Part shown: positions 17,926 to 26,835 of the stretch, piece by piece
How the letters are laid out: each line of letters opens with the position of its first letter
Numbering within the stretch: the stretch's first letter is position 1
Assembly (NCBI GenBank): GCA_030427865.1
Contig: JAUICK010000001.1
Location: 124,001 to 188,000, forward strand
Direction of reading: 5' to 3'
DNA: 64,000 bases
DNA from: Bacteroidia bacterium
GTDB lineage: Bacteria; Bacteroidota; Bacteroidia; Flavobacteriales; Flavobacteriaceae
Notes under the pieces: generated by a model
What the model was told of the DNA's origin: nothing
Databases searched by the model: none
What the model saw: the letters and a program-made list of their open reading frames with translations, nothing else
Position numbers and translations under genes: made by a program

Positions 17926-19209
17926 TTATTGTTTAGAATTGGTTCTTAAAAAATCTGCCAATTTTTCTAATTTCTCATTTTTTAAAACAATAAAACCATT
18001 TTCCTTTAATTGGTAAATCCCATCCTCTACCTTTACTACTTTTACACTTCCAAAATATTTTCCAGATTCATCTTCTGGAGTACTCACTTTTGTTCCATTT
18101 TGATTTATCCAAATTGTTTTACCTGCTTTTAATGCTTGGTACTTGTTGTTGTAAAAGGGACCAATATATTGGTAAGTAGAAGAAGCGTTTAATACTTTTC
18201 CGTCTACAGAACATAAAAAAGAATGAACCTGATATCCGTTATTAAAGTATAATGGATGAATTCCGCCACCTAAATGACCGCCAAATGCATACCAAACTTT
18301 ATTAATTTTTACCTCTTCATCTTTATTGTATTTGTCTATAACATCATTTCTTTTTAAGTTTTTAAAAAGATCTTGTTTGTTTGCAATTTTTACATTTTTT
18401 CTAGCGTTTAAATCATACACCATTGGTTCGTAAGAATTGTTAGGATAAGCAACAAATCTTCCATTACCTCTTGGTAACATTACTTGGCCATAGTGGGTAG
18501 AAAGCGTATTGAAATCTGAAGGGCTTGGCAATAAATAACCAGATTTATCAGTTGTGTTATAACAATAGATTTTAGTTGGTTCTTGTTTTTTATTTTTAAG
18601 AATTATAAAGCTATCAAAACTTAGAGCATCTTTATATTCATTTGCTTCTACGAGAATTTCTCCTCTATCTGTTATAATTCCGTAAGAATTATTTCGTTTA
18701 AATATTGCTAAATTGTTTTTATTAAACGGATATATGGTATCTAATTTTAGAGAAAGAGATTTAGATTTATTAACCCAAACTGTTTTTAAAGAATCTATTC
18801 GTCTAAGTTCTTTCTCTTTTTTTATTCGTTCTTCTTCTAATCTTTTTTCTTCTTTTAACTGGGCTTCTAATTCTTCATTAATGTTTACAAAAAGCTCTAA
18901 AAACTCTGTATATTCTTCAGATTTTTTATTTTTTGCTATTAAAAAGTACTGTTTTGCAAAACTTTTGGCTTCAGAAAAATTTCTTAGTTCGTAATGTATA
19001 AGAGTTCCCAATCTTGCAACTTTAGAAGAAGTTATGGTATCCATATACTTCATTGCTTTATTAAAATGCTCTAAAGAGAGCTCTATTTCTAAGTTGTTAA
19101 GACTTTCTTGAGACCTTTTAATATATACATTTGCAATTTCTTTATTAGATTGAGCATTAGCTAAAGCGAATGTCATTAAGCATAAGAATGCTAAAAGTAA
19201 TTTTTTCAT
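17926..19209 (-). CDS. Secreted protein with N-terminal helical repeats and WG-like C-terminal repeats
   Basis: 427 residues. The signal peptide is MKKLLLAFLCLMTFALANAQ. Residues about 25-110 look like TPR-type helices, and 112-145 are a highly charged coiled coil (LEAQLKEEKRLEEERIKKEK). The C-terminal half has WG-like/beta-propeller-like strands such as FKRNNSYGIITDRGEILVEA and WINQNGTKVSTPE. The function is unknown; an envelope-associated structural or sensing role is plausible. It is monocistronic as far as visible. Confidence 0.75.
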   Translation of the reverse strand: MKKLLLAFLCLMTFALANAQSNKEIANVYIKRSQESLNNLEIELSLEHFNKAMKYMDTITSSKVARLGTLIHYELRNFSEAKSFAKQYFLIAKNKKSEEYTEFLELFVNINEELEAQLKEEKRLEEERIKKEKELRRIDSLKTVWVNKSKSLSLKLDTIYPFNKNNLAIFKRNNSYGIITDRGEILVEANEYKDALSFDSFIILKNKKQEPTKIYCYNTTDKSGYLLPSPSDFNTLSTHYGQVMLPRGNGRFVAYPNNSYEPMVYDLNARKNVKIANKQDLFKNLKRNDVIDKYNKDEEVKINKVWYAFGGHLGGGIHPLYFNNGYQVHSFLCSVDGKVLNASSTYQYIGPFYNNKYQALKAGKTIWINQNGTKVSTPEDESGKYFGSVKVVKVEDGIYQLKENGFIVLKNEKLEKLADFLRTNSKQ

Positions 19210-19282
19210 AGTAAAAAATAATTATCCCCAATTATAAACCGCAATATAGCAAAAATACTACTCATTATACCAAGAATGCTAC

Positions 19283-20281
19283 CTACTTATAAGTATTTGT
19301 AGAATATTCTTTTAAGTTTCCTTTCTGATTTACAAATAATAAAATTGCATCTAAATTTTTGTGGTTATTTAAAAAATCTATTGTTTTTTCATAACCCATT
19401 GCCATAAAAGCTGTAGCATAAGCATCTACATCTGCACAATCTAAACTTGCTATTACAGAAACACTTAATAGGTTACTTTCTATTGCATAGCCTGTCTTAG
19501 GATTAACTGTATGCACATATTTTTTGCCATCTTTAGAAAGTCTATATTTTCTGTAATTACCTGAAGTAGCCATAGATTTATTAGATAAATTTAAAGTTTT
19601 ATAACCACTTTTGCCATCTTTATTTAATGGGTCTACTAATTTAATGCTCCAAGATGATTTATTCTTTTTCAGACCTTTAGTTCTTATTTCTCCTCCAATT
19701 TCTATCAAATAATTAGCTATTTTTTTATCATTAAAAAAACGTGCAACTATATCTATTCCAAATCCTTTAGCAATAGAATTAAAATCTAAGTAAATCTTTC
19801 TATGGCTTTTGTATACTTTTCTATTTTTAATTGTTACTTTTTCTAAACCAACATACTTCATTTGTGCATTTACTTCTTCGCTACTCAAATCTTTTATTTC
19901 GTTTTTTGGTCCAAAACCCCAAGCATTAACCAAGTTTCCAACAGTAGGATCGAAATAACCATTGGTTTCTTTATAGATTTTCTTAGATTTATGAAATACT
20001 TCTAAAAATAAATTATCTACAACTACAGTAGAGTCGTTATGATTTATTCTTGAAATATCTGAGCTAGAGATGTAAGTAGAAAGCGACTTATTCATCAAAA
20101 AAAACAAACTATCTATAGATTTTTGATAGTTTTGAGTCGCATTCAAATACACAATCTTATAGGTGGTTCCAAAAACTTGCCCTTGTAAAGTGTAATTTTG
20201 TTGTATTTTTTCTTTGTTACAGCTGTAAAAAATTCCAAGAATAGCAATAAAAACAAAGATTTTTTTTGATATCATTAACAT
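19283..20281 (-). CDS. apbE: FAD:protein FMN transferase (ApbE family) lipoprotein
   Basis: 332 residues from ATG 20281; ATG 20275 (MISKK) is an equally good start. The lipobox is FYSC, so the enzyme is anchored outside the inner membrane. ApbE covalently attaches FMN to threonines of targets such as NqrB/NqrC and RnfG. Motifs are YFDPTVGNLVNAWGFG, DFNSIAKGFGID, IEIGGEIRTKG and the HTVNPKTGYA segment. In many relatives it neighbours nqr genes; none are in this window. Confidence 0.93.
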   Translation of the reverse strand: MLMISKKIFVFIAILGIFYSCNKEKIQQNYTLQGQVFGTTYKIVYLNATQNYQKSIDSLFFLMNKSLSTYISSSDISRINHNDSTVVVDNLFLEVFHKSKKIYKETNGYFDPTVGNLVNAWGFGPKNEIKDLSSEEVNAQMKYVGLEKVTIKNRKVYKSHRKIYLDFNSIAKGFGIDIVARFFNDKKIANYLIEIGGEIRTKGLKKNKSSWSIKLVDPLNKDGKSGYKTLNLSNKSMATSGNYRKYRLSKDGKKYVHTVNPKTGYAIESNLLSVSVIASLDCADVDAYATAFMAMGYEKTIDFLNNHKNLDAILLFVNQKGNLKEYSTNTYK

Positions 20282-20294
20282 TGTATTGGTGAAA

Positions 20295-20302
20295 CAAAAA
20301 TA
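20295..20302 (-). promoter_or_regulatory. Bacteroidota -7 element upstream of apbE
   Basis: TATTTTTG on the minus strand, an exact TANNTTTG match, 13 bases from the annotated ATG. Confidence 0.5.
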
Positions 20303-20358
20303 GTGTATAAAATTTTCATAAAATATCGTTAATACTAGTTTTTATAAATACATTTTGC

Positions 20359-20366
20359 TAAATTTG
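20359..20366 (+). promoter_or_regulatory. Bacteroidota -7 element upstream of the OmpA lipoprotein gene
   Basis: TAAATTTG, an exact TANNTTTG match, about 25 bases before the ATG. A GTTTTTA tract lies near the -33 position. Confidence 0.5.
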
Positions 20367-20391
20367 TTAACTGAATTTAATCGTTAAAAAA

Positions 20392-21237
20392 ATGAAAAGA
20401 TTATCAGTTGCCTTATTATCAGTAATTTTAATAAGTTCTTGTGTTTCAAAAAAAGAATACGCTGCTTTAGAATTAAAGCATCAAAACACAGAAAAAGAAC
20501 TTCTTGCTGTTAAAACTAACTTACAGAAATGTTTAATAGAAAAAGAAAAAGAAGACACAAGGGTTTTTGCTCTTAAAGAACAAGTAAAATCTTTAAAACA
20601 AGACAAAAAAACTGCTTTAAAACAAGTAGAAAACTTAACTGTTTTAACGCAATCTTCTTCAGACAATATTAAAAGCGTAATTTCTCAATTAAGCGAAAAA
20701 GACAAATATATTAATGGTGTTAGAAAAGCGATGACTCAAAAAGACTCATTAAACTTAGCTATTAAATACCATTTAACGAGAAACTTAACAGACGGAATTC
20801 AAGATAAAGATATCGAAGTAAATGTTGAAAAAACTGTAGTTTTTATTTCTATTTCTGATAAACTATTATTTAAAAGCGCAAGTTATAATGTAACTGAAAA
20901 AGCTTATCCAGTTTTAGAAAAAATTGCTAAAGTTATTAACGACCAACCAAAAATGGAAGTTATGATTGAAGGGCATACAGATTCTAAATCTATTAAAACA
21001 GAATTTTTACAAGATAATTGGGATTTATCGGCAATGAGAGCTACTTCTATAACAAGAATTTTACAATACAAATATGGTGTAAAACCAGAGAGGTTGATTG
21101 CTGCTGGTAGAAGTCAGTATGTACCTTTAGCGCCAAATGATAATGATGTTAACAGAGCAAAAAACAGAAGAACCAAAATTATTATTATGCCTAAGTTAAA
21201 TCAGTTCTTTGAATTGTTAGAACAAGATGCAGAATAA
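20392..21237 (+). CDS. OmpA-family peptidoglycan-binding lipoprotein
   Basis: 281 residues. The SPII signal (lipobox ISSC at Cys17) leads to a long heptad-like coiled coil (about 25-110) and a C-terminal OmpA-like domain (about 150-272). The latter has MIEGHTDSK and LSAMRATSITRIL, plus the arginine-rich NRAKNRRTKIII end that contacts diaminopimelate in this family. It should tether the outer membrane to peptidoglycan. The gene has its own promoter-like element and a strong terminator. Confidence 0.93.
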   Translation: MKRLSVALLSVILISSCVSKKEYAALELKHQNTEKELLAVKTNLQKCLIEKEKEDTRVFALKEQVKSLKQDKKTALKQVENLTVLTQSSSDNIKSVISQLSEKDKYINGVRKAMTQKDSLNLAIKYHLTRNLTDGIQDKDIEVNVEKTVVFISISDKLLFKSASYNVTEKAYPVLEKIAKVINDQPKMEVMIEGHTDSKSIKTEFLQDNWDLSAMRATSITRILQYKYGVKPERLIAAGRSQYVPLAPNDNDVNRAKNRRTKIIIMPKLNQFFELLEQDAE

Positions 21238-21257
21238 TTGTAAACTAAAAAAATAAC

Positions 21258-21289
21258 AAAAAACCATCTGAAAGTCAGATGGTTTTTTT
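21258..21289 (+). terminator. Intrinsic terminator after the OmpA lipoprotein gene
   Basis: AAAAACCATCTGA / TCAGATGGTTTTT with an AAG loop and a T7 tail. Confidence 0.85.
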
Positions 21290-21313
21290 GTACTTAATAC
21301 TTAAAATTTAATT

Positions 21314-21937
21314 ATGATAAATACTTTTTTAAGAGCAAAACACTGGCAATTATTTCTGTTAATGATTGTAATACCATTTGGATTTCAAGTTTTTTTATTT
21401 ACAACTATTTTTTCGAATATTAATATTGACTCTGAGCCAGATTCTACAGTATTTTTTAATTATTTTAAATACTTTCCCTTAATGATGATTTTATTTTCTT
21501 TAATATTTTTTGGCTGGTTTTGGTCCATAGCTATTGGCCTACAAAGTAAAATACCAAAAGAGGTTAAAATGAAAGTTAATAGATTTAAAATCTTTTTCTT
21601 TATTCCACTAATTTATATTTTATTTATTAGTGTTTTTATGGGTTCTATTTTTGGAGAATCTATCGAAACCATGCAACAAACCGAAGTAACTTCAATACTA
21701 CCTGTTTTTGCTGTTATTTTTCCACTTCATTTTTTTTCTATGTTTTGCATGTTCTATATGCTATATTTTGTTTCTAAAACTATTAAAACAGTTGAGTTAC
21801 AAAGAGAATTACGATTTAGTGATTTTGCAGGAGAATTCTTTCTTTTGTGGTTTTATATTATAGGTATTTGGATTATTCAACCAAAAATTAATAAAATGGT
21901 TACCATTAAAAACATAGATGATAAAAACATTGCATAA
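21314..21937 (+). CDS. Four-helix membrane protein of unknown function
   Basis: 207 residues with about four long hydrophobic segments (near residues 15-35, 55-80, 95-117 and 130-160) and a fifth weaker one near 175-190. The protein is aromatic-rich (Phe) with a polar loop containing ESIETMQQTE. I recognise no family motif. A hairpin terminator lies 115 bases after it; the DNA between (21938-22052) shows nothing else. Confidence 0.75.
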   Translation: MINTFLRAKHWQLFLLMIVIPFGFQVFLFTTIFSNINIDSEPDSTVFFNYFKYFPLMMILFSLIFFGWFWSIAIGLQSKIPKEVKMKVNRFKIFFFIPLIYILFISVFMGSIFGESIETMQQTEVTSILPVFAVIFPLHFFSMFCMFYMLYFVSKTIKTVELQRELRFSDFAGEFFLLWFYIIGIWIIQPKINKMVTIKNIDDKNIA

Positions 21938-22052
21938 AATGATAGCGCCTTAGGCAAACACACATTTTTACCTTCTAATTTTCTAAACTTTAAAACTAAC
22001 TTAACCATTAACAACATAAATCTATCATATTCGGGTTTACATTAGGTACAAC

Positions 22053-22092
22053 AAAAAAGCCACGTAACCATTTAATATTACGTGACTTTTTT
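22053..22092. terminator. Bidirectional terminator between convergent genes
   Basis: AAAAAAGCCACGTAA pairs with TTACGTGACTTTTTT with one mismatch and a 10-nt loop. T6/A6 on both sides lets it serve the upstream membrane-protein gene and the minus-strand DoxX gene. Confidence 0.75.
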
Positions 22093-22109
22093 ATTAAAAA
22101 AATTTGAAG

Positions 22110-22493
22110 TTAATTTTTAGCTTTACTAAAATTATCCTCAGATAATTTTGCTAAAGAAAAAGCAGCAATTGCCATAACTAAATCTCTTACTGCTACATCT
22201 ACAAAAGACCAACTAAAAATTAAAGTCAATGCAATTGCTACCAACCAAACTGAAACAACATAAGCACCAATCTTTGTTTTAGTTAAAACAAGTACTCCAG
22301 CAATTATTTCAATAACACCAACTATCATCATAAACGTTGTAGGTTCAAAAGGAAGCATTTCAGCAAAACCATTAGAAATATATAAAGACCAATTGGTTAA
22401 AATATTAGTAAACTTATCTAATCCTGCAACTATTGGCACTAAACCAAAAGTATACTTTAAAATATTTTTTACTAATTGTACAGTTGAATTCAT
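22110..22493 (-). CDS. DoxX-like membrane protein
   Basis: 127 residues, four predicted helices. The first begins after ILKYTFGLVPIVAGLDKF, a typical DoxX/DoxD-like entry, and TKIGAYVVSVWLVAIALTLIF and DLVMAIAAFSLA form the later ones. The family is widespread, with proposed roles in redox or quinone-linked stress responses, but the function here is unproven. It is divergent from an ECF sigma gene; the 120-bp spacer contains a perfect 14-bp palindrome. Confidence 0.8.
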   Translation of the reverse strand: MNSTVQLVKNILKYTFGLVPIVAGLDKFTNILTNWSLYISNGFAEMLPFEPTTFMMIVGVIEIIAGVLVLTKTKIGAYVVSVWLVAIALTLIFSWSFVDVAVRDLVMAIAAFSLAKLSEDNFSKAKN

Positions 22494-22556
22494 AATTTTA
22501 TTTTTAAGTTATTTTAAATTTCTTACCTTCTTTTGATAACAGATTTTAAAAAAGGA

Positions 22557-22570
22557 TACAAAATTTTGTA
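22557..22570. promoter_or_regulatory. Perfect 14-bp palindrome between the divergent doxX and sigma genes
   Basis: TACAAAATTTTGTA sits in the shared upstream region, 44 bases before the sigma-factor ATG. It could be an operator for a dimeric regulator, or chance in AT-rich DNA. Confidence 0.3.
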
Positions 22571-22613
22571 ACTTTTTTTAAAGTTTATCATCTAAAGCAA
22601 AAGACATTATTAA

Positions 22614-23282
22614 ATGGAAGTAATAAACATTACAGATTTTAACAATCATAAGATTAAAGAAAGTGAAGTCATAAAGCGTATTTTAAATGGTGAAAAAGAA
22701 CTTTATGAAATATTAGTGAGACGTAATAATCAAAAACTATATCGAGTTATAAGAAGTTATATAAAAGACAATGCAGAAATTGAAGACCTTATGCAAGATT
22801 GTTATATAAAAGCCTTCACCAAACTATATCAGTTTAATTTAGAATCTACTTTTTCTACATGGCTTATTCGCATAGGAATAAATGAATCTTTAGCACGTTT
22901 AAGAGAAAAAGGAAAACTTTATCATTTAAATGAATATTCAGAAAATTTAAGTAATTCTATCTTAGAAATTCCAGATAACCGACAATTAAATCCTCAAGAT
23001 AAAATGATAGGGAATGAAACAAAACTACTATTAGAAAATGCTATCGACAGTTTAGATATAAAATATAAAACTGTTTATATGATGAAAGAAGTAGAAAAAA
23101 TGAGCTTAAAAGAAGTTGCTATGGCATTAGATTTAACGGTTGCAAACGTAAAAATACGTCTACACAGGTCTAAAGAAATGCTAAAAGAAAAACTTTATGA
23201 AGTAACCAACTATAACAATATTTTTAAATTTGGATTTAGTAGATGTGATAGAATAACAGAATATGTAATGAAATCAATTTAA
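22614..23282 (+). CDS. ECF-type RNA polymerase sigma factor
   Basis: 222 residues. Sigma region 2 is seen as YRVIRSYIKDNAEIEDLMQD (core binding and -10 recognition). Region 4 is seen as MSLKEVAMALDLTVANVKIR, an HTH. A C-terminal tail with FKFGFSRCDRITEYVM follows region 4, a motif that recurs in one Bacteroidota ECF group. No membrane anti-sigma gene is adjacent; an ArsC-like gene starts two bases after the stop. Confidence 0.9.
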   Translation: MEVINITDFNNHKIKESEVIKRILNGEKELYEILVRRNNQKLYRVIRSYIKDNAEIEDLMQDCYIKAFTKLYQFNLESTFSTWLIRIGINESLARLREKGKLYHLNEYSENLSNSILEIPDNRQLNPQDKMIGNETKLLLENAIDSLDIKYKTVYMMKEVEKMSLKEVAMALDLTVANVKIRLHRSKEMLKEKLYEVTNYNNIFKFGFSRCDRITEYVMKSI

Positions 23283-23284
23283 CT

Positions 23285-23629
23285 ATGAAAATATATCACA
23301 ATAATAAGTGTTCTAAAAGTAGATGTAGTCTTGAATTGTTAAACAAATCAGAAAATGATTTTGAAACTATCAATTATCTAACACACCCTTTAACTAAAGA
23401 AGAATTAACAGATTTACTATCTAAACTAAATATTACAGCCGAAGATTTAATTAGAAAAGGAGAAGTAGAATATATCAATAATTTTAAAGGAAAAAAACTT
23501 ACTGAAACACAATGGATAGACGCAATGATTAAATTTCCAATATTAATACAACGTCCAATAATTGTTAAAGGAAATAAAGCTGTAATTGGAAGACCTATTG
23601 AAAAAGTGATTCAATTACTGTCTGAATAA
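23285..23629 (+). CDS. ArsC/Spx-family thioredoxin-fold reductase
   Basis: 114 residues, the size of glutaredoxin-dependent ArsC. The active-site Cys is in YHNNKCSKSR. FPILIQRPIIV with a downstream GRPIEKV Arg corresponds to the anion-binding arginines of the family. It may reduce arsenate, but YfgD-type relatives without arsenic linkage are common, and no arsenic transporter is nearby. It starts two bases after the ECF sigma stop, so the two are cotranscribed. Confidence 0.87.
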   Translation: MKIYHNNKCSKSRCSLELLNKSENDFETINYLTHPLTKEELTDLLSKLNITAEDLIRKGEVEYINNFKGKKLTETQWIDAMIKFPILIQRPIIVKGNKAVIGRPIEKVIQLLSE

Positions 23630-23683
23630 AACAACTGTACTTAACAAGCCTGTATGTTAATAAACAAAAACATTAGCTAACTA

Positions 23684-24046
23684 CTACAAAATTTTCAGAA
23701 AATCTTCGAAAGCTACATAATAAGGTTGGTCTTTAAATACAGGGCTTTCTACACTTTCTGCATTGGCAATTCCTACACCTGCAAACCAAACTTTTGCTTT
23801 TTGTTTTTTAGCATGACTTATAAAAGTTTCCATCCAAATGGTATCGTAATCATTTGGATTCTGTAAGTTATTGGTTGCTTTTACCAAGACAAAAATGGTA
23901 GGTTCTCCTTTTTTAAATAATACAAATTGAGGATGTCTTTTTAACTTACTGTTTATGGCTTGAAACTCATAACCCATTTGGGTTAATTTCTCTCCTACTA
24001 TATTCATTGCTAAATTATGCAACTCTTGTTCCGTTAAAATCTGCAT
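23684..24046 (-). CDS. Conserved small protein of unknown function downstream of the helicase
   Basis: 120 residues, soluble, no signal peptide. Alternating strand/helix segments (FVLFKKGEPTIFVLVKAT, AKVWFAGVGIANAE) suggest an alpha/beta fold. The E...VLVK arrangement is faintly like PD-(D/E)XK nuclease folds, but I would not assign it. It begins three bases after the DEAD-box helicase stop, so it should share that transcript. Confidence 0.7.
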   Translation of the reverse strand: MQILTEQELHNLAMNIVGEKLTQMGYEFQAINSKLKRHPQFVLFKKGEPTIFVLVKATNNLQNPNDYDTIWMETFISHAKKQKAKVWFAGVGIANAESVESPVFKDQPYYVAFEDFLKIL

Positions 24047-24049
24047 GAT

Positions 24050-25402
24050 TTATTTCTTCTTATTTCTTCGGTTGTAATTTTTATCTCCTCTTGTTTTTGG
24101 CTTTTTATATTTCTTTGCAATTTCTCTTCGGTAAGAACCTCCTAAATTTACCTTACTGTTTTTTTCGCTCTTTTCATGAAACGCAGGTCCAGGAACATAT
24201 TCTAACCCTGTTCTGTTCTTAGATTGCTCTCTGTCTTCTCTTGGACGTTCATCTTCTGTTAAAAGTTTAGAAATATCAACTTCTTCTGGTAATTCTAAAA
24301 CAGGAATTTGATAATTCATTAAAGCTTCTATTTTTTCTTTGGCTTTTTGCTCTTTTTGTGTAGAAAGTAAAATGGTCTTTCCTGCTTTTTCTGCACGACC
24401 AGTTCTACCAATTCTGTGCATATAATTTTCTGGAAAATCTGGAGTATCAAAATTGATAACATGAGAAACATCATCAAAATCTAAACCACGAGCCATTACA
24501 TCTGTAGCCACTAAAATTCGATTATTTCCTTCATCAAATTGCCTGACAGAACGAATTCTGTAATTCTGAGTTTTATTAGAATGAATTACACAAGTTTCAC
24601 TTCCAAAGACTTCTTCTAAATGTTTAAATAATAAATCTGCACTTCTTTTAAAAGCAACAAAAATTAATACTTTATTAAAAACTTGTTTATCACTTAAAAG
24701 ATAATTCAATAGGTTTACTTTTGTAAAAAAGTTAGGTACATTGTAAGAAATCTGTTCTATATTATCTAATGGAGTTCCACTAACTGCTACAGAAATTTTT
24801 GTCGGATTTTTAAAGAAATCGTAAATTAAAGCATCTACATCTTGCGTCATTGTTGCAGAAAACAATATATTTTGTCTTCTTTCTGGAATTACGTCAAAAA
24901 TATTCATCAACTGAAAACGGAATCCTAAATCTAACATTACATCTACCTCATCTATCACCAATTTCTGAATCGATTTTAACTTTAAAGCATTGCTTAAAGC
25001 CAAATCGTACAAACGCCCAGGAGTCGCTACAATAATATCTTGTCCTTGTAAAATAGCTTGTTTTTGCGTGTTTATATTTGTACCTCCGTAAACTCCTAAA
25101 ACTCTTGTGTTTATGTATTTTGCTAATTTTTCTATCTCCTCAACAACTTGAATTACCAATTCGCGAGTTGGTACCAAAACCAAAACTCTTGGATGCTGTT
25201 GTTTAGAAAACTTTAAATCGCGTAAAATGGGTAGCATATAAGCAAAGGTTTTTCCTGTACCAGTTTGTGCAATCCCCACAACATCTTTACCAGATCTTAC
25301 TACAGAAAAGGCTTGCTGCTGAATAGGTGTTGGGTTTTCGAAACCTAAATCATCAATAGCATATTGTAGCTGATTAGATAAATCTAAATCGTTAAAAGTC
25401 AT
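24050..25402 (-). CDS. DEAD-box ATP-dependent RNA helicase
   Basis: 450 residues. All helicase motifs are present: the Q motif (NPTPIQQQAF), AQTGTGKT (I), PTRELVIQ (Ia), TPGRLYD (Ib), VIDEVDVML (II), SATMT (III), VATDVMARGLD (V) and HRIGRTGRA (VI). Motif II reads DEVD rather than DEAD. A basic C-terminal tail (residues about 420-450, KKYKKPKTRGDKNYNRRNKKK-like) probably binds RNA. The RhlE/CshA-like size suggests a role in rRNA maturation or mRNA turnover. Confidence 0.94.
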   Translation of the reverse strand: MTFNDLDLSNQLQYAIDDLGFENPTPIQQQAFSVVRSGKDVVGIAQTGTGKTFAYMLPILRDLKFSKQQHPRVLVLVPTRELVIQVVEEIEKLAKYINTRVLGVYGGTNINTQKQAILQGQDIIVATPGRLYDLALSNALKLKSIQKLVIDEVDVMLDLGFRFQLMNIFDVIPERRQNILFSATMTQDVDALIYDFFKNPTKISVAVSGTPLDNIEQISYNVPNFFTKVNLLNYLLSDKQVFNKVLIFVAFKRSADLLFKHLEEVFGSETCVIHSNKTQNYRIRSVRQFDEGNNRILVATDVMARGLDFDDVSHVINFDTPDFPENYMHRIGRTGRAEKAGKTILLSTQKEQKAKEKIEALMNYQIPVLELPEEVDISKLLTEDERPREDREQSKNRTGLEYVPGPAFHEKSEKNSKVNLGGSYRREIAKKYKKPKTRGDKNYNRRNKKK

Positions 25403-25418
25403 TCTAAATAATTTTTTG

Positions 25419-25426
25419 CAAAGGTA
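25419..25426 (-). promoter_or_regulatory. Bacteroidota -7 element upstream of the helicase gene
   Basis: TACCTTTG on the minus strand, an exact TANNTTTG match, 16 bases from the ATG. It lies back to back with the tatD promoter. Confidence 0.5.
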
Positions 25427-25484
25427 CAGCTAAAGTTTTGAGTTACGAATTTTCAATTTTAAGTTTTAATTAAAACCTATTTAG

Positions 25485-25492
25485 TAGTTTTG
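25485..25492 (+). promoter_or_regulatory. Bacteroidota -7 element upstream of the TatD gene
   Basis: TAGTTTTG, an exact TANNTTTG match, 22 bases before the ATG. A TTTT tract 17 bases further up may act as the -33 element. Confidence 0.55.
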
Positions 25493-25514
25493 CTATCGAT
25501 TTTAATTAATTTTA

Positions 25515-26279
25515 ATGATTACAGATACACATACCCATTTATATTCTAGTCAGTTTGATGAAGATCAATCAGCAATGATTCAGCGGGCAAAAGATGCTGG
25601 AGTTTCACGGTTTTTTATTCCTGCAATTGATTCTAACTACACAGAAAGAATGTTACAATTAGAAAAAAACTACCCTAAAGATGTGTTTTTAATGATGGGA
25701 TTGCATCCAACCTCAGTTAAAGAAAATTATTTAGAAGAATTGGCTCACGTAAAAAAATGGATTGATAAAAGAGATTTTTTTGCCATTGGTGAAATTGGAA
25801 TCGATTTGTATTGGGACAAAAGTTTTCTTACACAACAACAAGAAGCTTTTAAAACTCAAATTCAGTGGGCAAAAGAAAAAAAATTGCCCATAGTAATACA
25901 TTGTAGAGATGCTTTTGATGAAATTTTCGAAGTTTTAGAAACTGAAAAAGGAGATGATTTATATGGAATTTTTCATTGTTTTACAGGTACAAAAGAACAG
26001 GCAGAACAAGCCATTTCTTACAATATGAAATTAGGAATTGGTGGTGTTGCTACGTTTAAAAATGGCAAAATAAATCAATTTCTAAAAGAAATCGATTTAC
26101 AACACATTGTTTTAGAAACAGATGCTCCTTATTTAGCACCCACTCCATATAGAGGAAAACGAAACGAAAGTGCTTACATTACGAATATTGTAGATAAATT
26201 AGTTGATATTTATGGACTTTCTTTTAAAGAAATTGTAGAAATTACTACACAGAATTCTAAAGCCGTTTTTAGAATTTAA
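25515..26279 (+). CDS. TatD-family metal-dependent hydrolase
   Basis: 254 residues. Metal ligands typical of TatD are visible: DTHTHLY at the N-terminus, the conserved GLHPTSV, Glu in IGEIGID, His in IVIHCRDA, His in GIFHCFTG, and Asp in LETDAPYLAPTPYRGKRN. Family members are 3'-5' exonucleases acting on damaged DNA/RNA or D-aminoacyl-tRNA. It is coupled by a one-base overlap (TAATG) to the alkyltransferase gene, which points to a DNA-repair context. Confidence 0.93.
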   Translation: MITDTHTHLYSSQFDEDQSAMIQRAKDAGVSRFFIPAIDSNYTERMLQLEKNYPKDVFLMMGLHPTSVKENYLEELAHVKKWIDKRDFFAIGEIGIDLYWDKSFLTQQQEAFKTQIQWAKEKKLPIVIHCRDAFDEIFEVLETEKGDDLYGIFHCFTGTKEQAEQAISYNMKLGIGGVATFKNGKINQFLKEIDLQHIVLETDAPYLAPTPYRGKRNESAYITNIVDKLVDIYGLSFKEIVEITTQNSKAVFRI

Positions 26280-26773
26280 TGCAAAGAACTTTAACCACAT
26301 ATCACAAAACACCCATAGGAATTGGCAAAATAATTGGAGATGAAAACGGAATTCGATCTATCTCTGTTTTAGATAATGATACTATTTCAGATGAATTATT
26401 AAACTCAGAAACTCCAAACTGTTTACAAGATTGTGTTACACAATTAGAAGAATATTTTAAAGGAAAAAGAACAACTTTTAACTTAAAACTAAACCCACAA
26501 GGTACTAATTTTCAAAAAAAAGTTTGGAAAGCTTTATTAAATATTCCTTACGGAAAAACCAAAACATATTTAGAACAAAGCAAAGCTTTAGGTGATGCAA
26601 AAGCCATAAGAGCTGTTGCTTCAGCAAATGGTAAAAATCCGCTTTGGATTATCGTTCCTTGCCATAGAGTTATTGGCTCTGATGGTTCTTTAACAGGTTA
26701 TGCAGGCGGAATTTGGCGAAAAAAATGGTTGTTAGCTCACGAAAATCCTGTAAAACAACAATCGCTTTTCTAA
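26279..26773 (+). CDS. ogt: Methylated-DNA-protein cysteine methyltransferase
   Basis: 164 residues. The suicide-acceptor Cys is in IVPCHRVIG, and the helix-turn-helix is preceded by PYGKTKTY and AIRAVASANGKNP. It reverses O6-alkylguanine by transferring the alkyl group to itself. There is no Ada N-terminal domain, so it is of the Ogt kind. It overlaps the TatD gene, and both are probably made as one repair unit. Confidence 0.94.
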   Translation: MQRTLTTYHKTPIGIGKIIGDENGIRSISVLDNDTISDELLNSETPNCLQDCVTQLEEYFKGKRTTFNLKLNPQGTNFQKKVWKALLNIPYGKTKTYLEQSKALGDAKAIRAVASANGKNPLWIIVPCHRVIGSDGSLTGYAGGIWRKKWLLAHENPVKQQSLF

Positions 26774-26835
26774 ATTTTAACCATACTTCATAGATTAAAA
26801 AAGTTATTTTTACGTTAGCTACCTATAGTTTGTCA

